Origin: Tubiluchus corallicola
Taxonomy: Eukaryota > Priapulida > Priapulimorpha > Priapulimorphida > Tubiluchidae
DNA length: 64,000 bases
Reading direction: 5' to 3'
Assembly: GCA_030141605.1 (NCBI GenBank)
Contig: JAQGDQ010000287.1
Coordinates: forward strand, 149,501-213,500
The notes beneath the pieces were generated by a model. It had not been told where the DNA came from, did not search any database, and was given only the letters and a program-made list of their open reading frames with translations. Positions 1-38,003 of this stretch are shown piece by piece (within the stretch, counting starts at the first letter, position 1; the number at the start of each line of letters is the position of its first letter). Made by a program: the position numbers and the translations under genes.

Positions 1-632
1 AAATACCTGCTTATCCATTCACATCAATGGAAGAGTTACTAGGCAGTTCTGTTACACCTATTCTTATGCCTGGCAGGAGTGAGATAGACATTTTTCGAGA
101 CAGTTCACCAGATACAGTGGAAGGAAAGTTATGGAAAAAGATGCAGATGGATAAGAATTCAATAGCAAACACAACACTTGAAGCTCTTGATTTAGTGTTG
201 ACAGGAAAATACACTTTGGCAATTAACAGTTATGACCAACAGCTGTTATTATTACATGATTTCTCAAAGTACGGCAAGTGCAGATTCACAATTGCACCAT
301 TTGCTGTGCGGCAACTGCAAGTGGGCTGGTCAGTACCAAAGCGCAGCAAGTACCAAGCAATGCTGGAATACGGATTCAGATTATTGTCCCAGAATGGTCA
401 GGAACAAAAGCTAGAATGTGAAGTTTTTCAACAAAATGGATCACATTGTTTATCACCTCCCACTGACAAGGTTGAAAACCAGGTTCTCGGTTTGGCCGAC
501 CTACTACCAGCATTTGTGATACTCGTTTTTGGTTATATAGGCGGAATGAGTTCAACATGTTGTGAGTTATTCTATTTTAAGTTAAAAAACAGAAATGTAC
601 AGCGAAGAACCAACCTTCTGCATAAAGCATAA
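1..632 (+). CDS. Ionotropic glutamate receptor-like protein, 3' terminal coding exon (partial)
   Basis: The frame is open from base 3 through the TAA at 630-632, so the exon starts before the window. It encodes the second half of the ligand-binding domain and the last membrane helix of an ionotropic glutamate receptor (iGluR) subunit, a cation channel of the plasma membrane. Visible family marks are SSPDTVEGKLWKKM, typical of S2; GKYTLAINS, at the place of the ligand-contact strand; and two cysteines (KCRF and NGSHC) placed like the conserved S2 disulfide. Also present are SVPKRSKYQ before the last lobe helix, and a hydrophobic M4 segment (LADLLPAFVILVFGYIGG) followed by a basic tail ending NLLHKA. 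The acidic residue that normally binds the ligand amino group appears to be Asn here. The subfamily (kainate, delta, NMDA or IR-like) cannot be set from this fragment. The methionine at 27 is internal, not a start. Confidence 0.85.
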   Translation, partial: IPAYPFTSMEELLGSSVTPILMPGRSEIDIFRDSSPDTVEGKLWKKMQMDKNSIANTTLEALDLVLTGKYTLAINSYDQQLLLLHDFSKYGKCRFTIAPFAVRQLQVGWSVPKRSKYQAMLEYGFRLLSQNGQEQKLECEVFQQNGSHCLSPPTDKVENQVLGLADLLPAFVILVFGYIGGMSSTCCELFYFKLKNRNVQRRTNLLHKA

Positions 633-1918
633 TGACATCCTAAGCTGCTGGGAAAACAGTTTTACAGTTAAATGTAAGCTTCAAAGACCATACAAATCCT
701 GTGTAGACACTGCTGTTAATATATGCACATGTGCACATTTCATGACTAAAGAAAGAAAGAAAAATTTGTCCACATATTAGTAAAATATAGATGTATGAAT
801 AGTAATAAAACCGTGTTTTACATATCTTTTAAATTTGGTAAAAGTAAAATTTTGATTGGTAAGTCATGACTCACTCTTAAATGCAAAAACATGCACAGAA
901 AGTGTCATTCACACATATCTTTTCCCAAAACATGGTCTATATCTGGAATGGTGTAACATATGCACACCAGTAATAGTGTTTTTTATTTGTTACACAATGG
1001 CAAATTGCTCTAATTCTATAATTTGCAACTGTGTTTAACAGAAAAACAAGGACACATTATCCCAGAATTAAGCAATAAATGCAGTGATGTTAAGATAGTG
1101 GATTTGTTGCTGAGAATTGACAAGTTTCGTATTTTGCAGTACAGGTGTAAGTGTGCAAGTTGACCAGCTTGTGAGTTAGTGCAAGTTGCATAAAGTTGAA
1201 GGAATTTGCATGCATTTCGAAAGTGTATGCAAAATGCTGAAGTTTGCCCAAGTTTCCATATGTTTGAGTAAGAATAAGAGTTGCACCAGGTAAGTTGTGG
1301 TTGTTTTGCAGATGGTCTGACATGCTGCTTTGACATCATTTCACACAAGTAAATGTCAGATTTGATACATTATTGACAAACAAACCCTATAACATATTTG
1401 TTCCACAATATTCTGCGACATTACAGCAAGTGTTTGCAATAGAAGGCTATAGGTAAATAAAAAAACGCTACCAACTATGCTCCGGCATTTAAAACAGAAC
1501 TTATCCTATGTCCCTTATGGAAATGAGACACATCTTATGCCAATATTTAGTAATACACATCCTATACCTGTTTTCTGATCTACTGCAAAAGCGTTCTCTG
1601 CAATCCTATTTAGTTGTGTGTCTATGATAAATCTGATGATGTGCCATCTACGATAAAATAAACGTGTTTATTAAGGTGATATTTGAACACTATTCGTGTT
1701 TCTGAGACTAAATGTATTGCAATGTGGATGAACTGTGCAAGCTGATTCTAATATATGCACATTACATAAACAAAATCCTCCATTGCTGTTGAATAAGGAT
1801 TCCACAGTGAATGACTAAGTCCAATTCTTATGACTCCCCCCCCAAACTTGTTGTTAAGCAAACCAATATAACAAGGCCTGTACACAAAAAATCAACATCA
1901 CCTCATATGAATCGTCTC
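633..1918. other. Receptor 3' UTR and convergent intergenic DNA
   Basis: An AATAAA at about 806, some 170 nt after the receptor stop codon, is the likely poly(A) signal of the plus-strand gene. A second AATAAA lies near 1072. From 1090 to 1323 the minus strand has a short open frame built on imperfect CAACTT/TTGCA repeats, which I do not regard as a gene. Nothing else is recognisable before the proposed 3' end of NELF-A. Confidence 0.5.
806..811 (+). terminator. Poly(A) signal AATAAA of the receptor gene
   Basis: AATAAA stands about 170 nt after the TAA of the glutamate-receptor exon in AT-rich DNA, the expected place for the 3' end of this transcript. The cleavage site is not determined. 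Confidence 0.5.
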
Positions 1919-13805
<11,887 letters not shown>

Positions 13806-13900
13806 CTTTGAGATGACGGAAGTGCAAGAAAAGCGAACGTTGGGATTTTGTTTCATCCTCATCATCATCACCACAAGAAGTCACGGCCATTGTCGTACGT
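13806..13900 (-). promoter_or_regulatory. Presumed NELF-A promoter / 5' UTR
   Basis: Just upstream of the start codon, on the gene strand, lies CACTTCCGTCATC, an ETS-type core (TTCCG) fused to a CRE-like TCAT. Such motifs are common in promoters of general transcription factors. No TATA box is visible. The start site cannot be placed. Confidence 0.3.
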
Positions 13901-14445
13901 ATGACAGCATAGCTAACTTACAGAGCCACAGATGAAGCCAGAGTTCAATTTCAACATTAAAATTTAGAATTTCCATATTTCAAATGACAAATTGTTATAA
14001 AAACCTCAAGTTGCATAATCAAAAATTAAAGCAGAAAGCTGTCTTATCTTGCACTTAAAAGGTAGGTTAAAAAGTTTGTCCAGAGCATAACACAAGTTTT
14101 TGCTAGCCTGATAGATGAATACAAACACAACGAGTAATAGCACAGAACAAATTCTGTAATAGTATTTTAAAAAATTAACATTTGATCTGCACTCTAACAG
14201 TTATCATTAAATAACTTGAAAATCTTTTTTTAGAATTCAGAATTTATTAGATTTACCATGAGCATACAATGAGCTTACGATGAAAGTTTACAAATTTCAT
14301 AAAGCATTAGCACATTCTTATAATTATTTGTAAGACTACGGTACGTCTCCAGACAGTACCAGAAAGGAAATCCGTGTTGGTGCTACCCAGAAAATGGAAA
14401 ATTTGAAAAAACAAACAAACAGGAGTTCATAATAATGATGTCCCT

Positions 14446-14451
14446 CCTCAT

Positions 14452-14520
<69 letters not shown>

Positions 14521-14535
14521 CTCTTTCTTTCTCTT
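14446..14535. repeat. (CT)n microsatellite
   Basis: About 40 CT dinucleotides edged by CTTT and CTTTCT variants. Confidence 0.98.
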
Positions 14536-14539
14536 AAAG

Positions 14540-15155
14540 CTTAATACTTAAATATAATCATTTGAAGAACTGTAATGCAGAAAAATATTTGGGATACGTT
14601 ATTTCAAATGATAATAAAGATGACCTTGACATAATTAATCAACGATCTTTGTACTATTGGCGTAGTAATCAACTTATCAGAAAACTTAGAAATTGTTCAG
14701 TTAATGTAAAAATCTGTTTATTTAATGCGTATTGCAATAGTGTGGCCACTTGGAGGCATTTTAATTTATACAACATCAGAAAACTGAAGGTTGCTCACAA
14801 TATTTCAATATCACAAAATTTTTGAGTATGAATACGATTACAGTGCTCGGTCTCTAAGTATACAGCTTGGTATAATCTATTTTTGATGTTATTTGTAGGA
14901 AATGTGTGTTTAATTGTTTTTGACTAGGTTTAATGGTAATACTAATGTTATATGCCAAAGTTTACTTCTTAATAATGCAAAATTTACGTCGCATATCAAA
15001 CGCCATTGGTGGAACTTACTATTAAGTCTGTAATTCTGTATATATCTGCGTTTATAAATTTACTGTGTTAATGTATGTGTGTTTTTGTTTCTTGCTGTAA
15101 ATATGTTTACGTAATGAACTTTGGTTTGAAATAAAAAGTTAAATAAAAAAATCAA
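14540..15155 (+). pseudogene. LINE retrotransposon 3' remnant (reverse transcriptase C-terminus and tail)
   Basis: The frame 14562-14825 encodes KYLGYVISNDNKDDLDI, then RSLYYWRSNQLIRKL and LFNAYCNSV. This is the pattern (YLG.iIs.d..dd.di..q...ly...N.lirkf..C...vk..LF..YC) of the end of non-LTR reverse transcriptases. It lacks the catalytic core and has lost the end of the domain. An AT-rich 3' UTR-like region follows, ending in AAATAAAAAGTTAAATAAAA near 15150. It is a 5'-truncated dead copy, as usual for LINEs. Confidence 0.8.
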
Positions 15156-16807
15156 ATCTCTATCTCTCTCCCTTCTCTCTCTCTCACTCACTCTCTAGGT
15201 GGGGACAAAGTGCGAAATAGGAATAGGTGGAAATTTGTTATGTTGATGAGATGTTTCATAGTACGATGGTGTGAGGGTGATAACCAAGTCATGATAGTTT
15301 CCAGTGCACAGATATAGCCAAAATAAGAATGAAAATTAAAAAGAGGCACAATTGATTCCCATTATGTTGCTTAATTTTTATGAAGACGAACCTAAATAAG
15401 CCTTTTAATAGGGATGAATTAAATGACTGTTGTGAGCATTTGCGTGTACATCCCTAGTACATGCTATGAAGGACATTATACATTCATATTGCAACACATA
15501 CGCATTCAAAGTGACTATTCTGCCGTATGTCGCAAAAATTCTGCTATTGTGCAGTTAAAATATTGATTTTGGTAAAGAAATTAATATTATGAAATTTGTT
15601 GATAAATTTTGTGGGTTATTTGTCAAACTAATTAATGCGCTTTTACGATTGAAAACTTCACAGTGCAAAATAATTTATTGCTTCAAATTATTGCTCAATC
15701 ATTAGAGGGAATCTATCGTGTCCTCAATAATTTTAAGAGTAGAATAGAAGCCCGAGCCTCTTTCACAGCCTTCAATCTCGGGGGTAATATTGGAATAGAT
15801 TGAACTGAATGGCTCGGCAATTTGTCGCCTCAACTCTGCCGAACGCATTTGAATATCAGCTATGATCCAAGACAGGCCGTTGATCGATATTAAAAAGAAA
15901 CTGGCTCGTGAGACATCTGCAAAATGTGTTGGGCGATCTTAATTCAGTTCGACCCAGACCTCTTCTGGTCTCTGGTCATACTACCTCTCAAGAATGCAAA
16001 CTGTGCGAGATGCGCGAACTCGCCAGGCTCCTACGTTAATATCGAGGGTGAAGTTGATTCATAATTCTATATTTGCTCAAATTCACAACTGATTAAGCAG
16101 TGCTTTGATCCAACAAAGTGTCTGGTACCATTAACGTTGTTTTTATTACCGTCAGAGGCCTAGCAATAGGTTGTGTTATTAGGCTGTTGATCTATTAATT
16201 TTGCTATTAAGCATCAAAGCTCTTATGCAGGTATTAACTCACCATTTTATGGCCTTTTTCTTCCTGGGTGCAGTTTGCCTGGAATTTTGCATTACAACTG
16301 TATCGAACTTCTTATTTATGATGTCTTTCATTGAACTTGGAGAAGGTAAGGCATCAATTTGCGATAAAGGATTATAAGTCTAGATTTCTACTTTTTTCTT
16401 ATTTTGCGGTACCTAGTTTTATTGCAACGGTTTTTGTCATTTGAAATAAATGTTTAGATTCTCATGTTTTTAAACGTTAATTATTTTATTTACAAAAATG
16501 AGAAGATATAATATACATGCATACATATACACATCATGACTATCGAAACCTAAAATTTGCATGAATGAGTAGACTTACAATACTAACAGGAGTTTCCACC
16601 CTAGTTAACAAAATCGTGAAGCTGCATGCTGAAACTTCAATCCATAATTGTATTATTACACTATAAAGTTTATCATTATTAATTACCCAGTGTATTATCA
16701 TGCAGTCATGATGTGAATTACTGCATAAGCATAAAACTATAGTCGTGACATTTAAATCAGTACGTAAATCACAGTGATGCAATTTCACATTGAGGGTAAC
16801 AAGTTTC

Positions 16808-16813
16808 TTTATT

Positions 16814-16818
<5 letters not shown>
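16808..16818 (-). terminator. Two overlapping AATAAA signals at the aminopeptidase stop codon
   Basis: On the gene strand AATAAAATAAAG contains the stop codon TAA within the first hexamer. If used, the 3' UTR would be only some 15-35 nt. A more distal signal may exist near 16470-16480. Confidence 0.4.
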
Positions 16819-33136
<16,318 letters not shown>

Positions 33137-33469
33137 GTTTTCTGCTACTATTCTGGTAAGGCGTCTTGACAGTTCACTGTATCATGCGGTGTATTGGGAC
33201 CGACCTACCCACTCTGTTATTAGGATTTTTATGACAGTTATTACAATAAAGAAAGTATCTCTGGTGTTTAATGATGTACGTTTACCGCAAGAGACCTTGC
33301 CCCTCCATAAAAACTATTAGAAGTTTACTAATAGGCTAACAGCTTTAGCTTCTTCACACAAGTGTGCAATGAAAGGCCACTATCGCATGATGCTAGTACT
33401 GTCATGTCAATAATGCCATAAACAGGAACTTTTATGTTTTATGTTAACTTTGTGCTTTAATAAGAAGTT

Positions 33470-33750
33470 TGGGAGAGAACAGCCGAGTGGTCATGGTTTA
33501 ACAACCATGTTAAGCAATGCGGAGTCTGGTCTGTAAATGAACGACAAACAGCTTATGCGTAGTTTCTTCATGTGCCATACTCCTACCGGTTGCTCATCTC
33601 ACTGAGGGACGATACACAATTGTATATGATAGGTAGATCAAAACATGGGTAAGGCGCTTCTATTTGTCGGTTTATTATCTTAGAGTCTACGGTCTTGAGG
33701 TTTTGCCTTGATGTGTCCTGGTCTTGCCACAATGTACATTAAACAGACCT
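33470..33750 (+). mobile_element. SINE with 5S rRNA-like or tRNA-like head
   Basis: The head reads AGCCGAGTGGTCATGG, then GTTAAGCAATGCGGAGTCTG, which resembles the 5S rRNA internal promoter (GCTAAGCAGGGTCGGGCCTGG). The body ends with TGGTCTTGCCACAATGTACA, the inverse of the family core at 24.41 and 30.77 kb. It is Pol III-type and non-coding. Whether the head derives from 5S or a class II tRNA is open. Confidence 0.45.
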
Positions 33751-33949
33751 TACTGTCATCTTGCGTTTTCATATAAGCACGCAGTTCTTCTATTCCGAAT
33801 AACCTACCTGATTTTGCTGTCATTTATAATCTTTAATTTGGTTGGTTACTATCTTAGGTTCTGTACAAGATACCATTTGCATATCCATCACTTCATGTAC
33901 AAGCTATAAAGTTTTCTTGATTTTATTACTGTGAATCTGTGTAACCTAG

Positions 33950-34390
33950 CCACCTGGGGGGGGGGGTGTTGCAAGCCAGCCCAACTCAGTGCCGGTCCCA
34001 AGCCCGGATAAATAGGGAGGGTTAGGGTCAGGAAGGGCATCCGCCTGTAAAAACTGCGCCAAAACCTTCTATGAATGAGTCGGTGAGACTTAAAGGTAAA
34101 GTCCACAAAGCAGTGGTCAGACCCGCTCTAATCTATGGGCTGGAAGCAGCTTCTCTAAAGAAGACCGAAGAAAAGAAAATGGATGTGGTGGAGATGAGGA
34201 TGTTGAGATGAATGGAAATAGAAGAAGAGGACGACCCAAGCGAAGATGGATTGAATGTATTAATGGAGACCTTAGAGAGAAGAACATAAATGAAGAGATG
34301 GTCAACAACAGGAATGCGTGGAGAAAACTCACTCACAACGGCGACCCTGCATAGGGAAAAGCTGGGAAGAAGAACAAGAAGAATTACTGT
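33950..34390 (+). pseudogene. RTE-type LINE remnant
   Basis: Conceptual translation in shifting frames shows [19 protein letters not shown], then RRGRPKRRWIECINGDLREK and NEEMVNNRNAWRKL. This is the end of the reverse transcriptase and the C-terminal region common to RTE and related non-LTR elements. It is preceded by CAAGCCCGGATAAATAGGGA and CAGGAAGGGCATCCGCCTGT, segments often met in such repeats. At least one frameshift and stops break it, so it is dead. Confidence 0.75.
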
Positions 34391-36589
34391 GAAGATCTGA
34401 TGCGTCGTCTAGTTCCGTGTTTCAAATAAGGAGAAGTAATGACTTTTTGTTATCAGCAGTGCAGCCATAAGTTAGTGATGGTGAAAAAGTTGAAAATTTC
34501 AAAGCGTATAGCTAGAAGTTATTATAATCTGATATAATTATGCTTCAGCGGGGATTTGAACTCGTGTCTGCTATTTGCATTTCCGCCTGAAATTAGCATT
34601 CAAAAATACCAACTTTTTGTTTAGTTATTTAATTGTCAGTTGGCGTGACATGAACAACACATTTCGAACTTTGTTGCTGAATCCTTGTAATTACTGCTGT
34701 TCACTAAGTTAAACAACATTGGCTCTGGTCAGTGAATAGATGGAGATATTAAATGTAGACAATATTGAGTATGCTTCCGATGTTTAAGTATGCATCCACA
34801 GTGGAATTTACAGAAAAACTTGGCATTCAGAAGTTTAATTTCAATCCTAGACATATGATAGAAATTTCATTGTCAGACTACTAACCTATTTCATGTAAGT
34901 GCCTTTGGCAACATTTTGCCTTGCGTTTATATAAGAGAAAAAATGTTGTTTTCCGTGTATATCCGCCCCATTTCAATCCCAACAACACAAAATATGCAAT
35001 GATCTAGTAGGTACATTGCATTAGTGAATGTAATTATCGATTGAAATTTTGGATTCAAACACACAACAAACAGTTCATTTTAGTATTTTCTCTCTAGCCA
35101 CAAATGCAGTTGGTTTGAATAAATGTTTACAAATTCAATGGATACATATGTTGGAAATCATAACTGCAACGAGGTGGTACCTAAAACAAATAACATATTT
35201 TTCACTCAGGCTTGATGATTTTTGGCCCCAGCAGGCTCCATCTTGAATTTATACGCACATCTCAGAAGTACTAAAGCCGATTTTTTTTGAGGGTATGTGA
35301 AATCACATTCTAACAGAATCTGAAAAGAAACATTATTTTACAATTTGTTATAAGTTACTTGTTATCTTTACCCCCCCGTAACAGTATTTTTTATCTTTCA
35401 AGATCTAGTTATGTCAAATTGATTCCAGATGTTTCTCAGTTTAATTTTAATTTTGCCTTTTTTAATTAATAATTTAAATGTTTTTCTAATTCAACTTTTT
35501 AATGTATAGCTTCTTTAGGAATTTTCATGTTTTATTCTAATGATACTGTATACCTTACTTCATTTATCCGTATGTTTTTTCTCTTCTCACGATTTCAAGT
35601 GTTTTGTGTTTAAAAACGATGATAATTTCACTATTGCATTTCATTAGACAGCTGATGAAGTCTGTCTCAGAAGGGCATTAATCAATGTTCAAGTTCCTCG
35701 TCAAAATTAAGACGCTATTTTTCCACCCAGTTCCCGGTATTTGTGACAGTACTCGCACAATCCTGCAATTAAGTTAGTTTTGAAACAGAACTTGAAAAAC
35801 GAAAAATGCGAAGAAATTGGAGCACTGCATGGATTTGAACCAGGGGCCTGACTTTTTCACACTTAGTCCTAGGCTCTTAACCTCTTTCAAATGCATCCCG
35901 ATTTTCCAAATTTTTCACTTCACTCTTTTCAAGTAGCTTCAAATTTTGTTAATTATGAATTTACGCTACATTAATAAACATCTGAACATTTAAGATTATA
36001 AATAATTAATCACAACAGCTCAACCTATTACACTCTAATCAGTGTCCAGCTTACGATTGCCACATATCAGAATTCCTTCAGTTCCTTCCCCAAATTTTCT
36101 TAAAATGCAGTGAAAATAACATAATTCAACAAATACGTTGATTTCACTTCATTGTTTCAGTCATAAAGACAAGTTGTTTCTGGTTTTGTCAGTTTTGCTA
36201 TGATTTGCTTGACCACTGAGGAAGCCTAAAAAACTTTGAGTGAAAAGGTAGATAAATCAAAACTGCATTTTTTTCACTTAAAGTAGTAATTTATTTAGAA
36301 AAGATGGCAAATGACAAATGTGTCATACATGATTGTTGTTTACAGCAACTAAAATAAACAGAATGTAATCTTTCATCATGGAAACAACTTATGATGACGA
36401 CAAAACTAAAGTGAGCGAAATCTGCACACATCTTGTATACAATTCTGAAAATACCCAAAGATAAAGCACGATAATGTAGTTATCAACTTGAACACATATC
36501 AACTAAGTTTTATTAAACCTATAATGGTAAGGAACTCCTCCTTGACTAAGATAACACTGGTAAATTTAACTTAAGAATGAAAGGTAAAT

Positions 36590-36825
36590 ACTGAAAAACA
36601 ATGAACAATCAAAAAGAAACAATGAGTTGTTTCCATGAAGCAGTCAGACAATGAAAATAGATTAAAACAATGAGCTGTTTCCGAGAAGCTGTCAAACAAT
36701 GAACAAGAAATTGAAACAATGAGCTGTTTCCAAGAAGCTGTCAAACAATGAACAAGGAGTTGAAACAATGAGCTGTTTCCGAGAAGCTGTCAAACAATGA
36801 ATAATGAACTGAAACAATGAGCCGG
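36590..36825. repeat. 49-bp tandem repeat, 4-5 copies
   Basis: The unit is GAAACAATGAGCTGTTTCC, AAGAAGCTGTCAAACAATG, AACAAGGAGTT. The left units are more diverged than the right ones. It lies downstream of the FGFRL1 stop codon, possibly in its 3' UTR. Each unit contains the small inverted repeat GAAACA...TGTTTC. Confidence 0.9.
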
Positions 36826-37788
36826 CTTGGGCCAGCAATTTCTGTACCATGATTCAAAACACAAGTCAAACTTATAATTAACTCCAATTCTATGAAAGAA
36901 TTATACTGCATCTGCGTAGGTATTAAATGACAGAACACATGATTATTATTGGCAGTTTACAAATTGTGAATTCAGTAAAAAGTTAACGTAGAATGCGAAC
37001 AGCTAACATTTTCACATAATTAGTCTTTCTTTCTGTAACTATACTATACAGTACTAGTGGACACTATCCTTCCATTAGATTCCACTATCCCTCCCACGAT
37101 CCTTTGATCTCATATGAAGAGCTGCGTTCCAGGCAGCTCCTAAATAAAAAATGTCATATAAGCTCAAAATAAAAAGCTATGCACATAATTCTATACACAT
37201 AAATAACTTAGCAACAAGATAAAACACTATGTACAAAACGGATATTTTGATATACAGAAGATAATGTATGTAATTAAAACTAATTGTACGTCTAGAAATG
37301 CAAAATGGTAACTGTTAAAACTGTCACATGGTAAAACGACAATGCAATTATAAAGCAAGTGATTTGTTTTAAACACAAATAAACTTTTTTTGGCTAAGCG
37401 GGTGAAACAACTATTAATAAACAACAAACAAAACCACGAATAAACGCGACAACGTAAAAATACACAAACTCGATACAAGTTCGTAAAATCTCCGAATATG
37501 AGTAAACTTTCACGGTAAAGTCATTATTTACAAACACTCCTCGTATCGGCTACGTCACACCATCTTGTAGAGAAATCACAGTTTAACGGCTGGTAACCAG
37601 AAGGCTGACCTACGTTGCTCACATCACAACCGTCACAATCGATTGTGTTCTGAGCTCACGAGTAAACAGTTCTTTGCCATTCAGTTTCCGCAGTTAAAAA
37701 CACTAATATGCAAAGAACAATTGTCCTAATTCGGCAAGTCAGGCTATCTACAGTCACTAATTAAGGCGTGGCACCCCCGCCGCTGATA

Positions 37789-38003
37789 CTAGCATGAATA
37801 GTCGGTGTAGAAATGGTGACCAGACGGCGGCTGTTCATAAATATTCGTTGATACTGGTTGATCACTGTAGTACGTGTGGGAAGGCACTCGCGGATAATAA
37901 TATTGATGATGACCTGGTTGGGACAGGTTGTGGTACATTTTACTACTAGGCACGGCTTGATGTGTTTGAGGAACCTCGCTGTAGTATCCTCTTTCGTGTA
38001 TAC
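37789..38003 (-). CDS. FGFRL1: FGFRL1 cytoplasmic tail exon and stop
   Basis: The exon encodes about 70 residues rich in Tyr, His, Pro and Ser: [33 protein letters not shown] and HHFYTDYSC-stop. Vertebrate FGFRL1 likewise has a short tail with a tyrosine-based sorting signal (LYTDI), His-rich runs and a final Cys. The YTD and terminal Cys seen here look like shared features. Confidence 0.92.

Larger units (their letters stand above)
13806..16813. other. Intergenic region between NELF-A and the aminopeptidase
   Basis: Apart from the presumed NELF-A promoter, a (CT)n tract at 14446-14535 and a LINE remnant at 14540-15155, I see no gene in these 3 kb. The 15.2-16.5 kb part is unique AT-rich sequence with no frame or motif I can support. 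Confidence 0.6.
33137..37788. other. Intergenic region between aminopeptidase 5' end and FGFRL1 3' end
   Basis: This stretch holds the aminopeptidase promoter and 5' UTR (not resolvable), a SINE near 33.48-33.75 kb, an RTE-like LINE remnant at 33.95-34.39 kb, tRNA-like fragments near 34.54 and 35.83 kb, a 49-bp tandem repeat at 36.6-36.82 kb, and the FGFRL1 3' UTR. No other gene is visible. Confidence 0.6.

Noticed and set aside
1090-1323. 77-codon minus-strand frame as the NELF-A last exon
   Set aside because: No similarity to NELF-A, and the sequence is built of degenerate CAACTT/TTGCA repeats.
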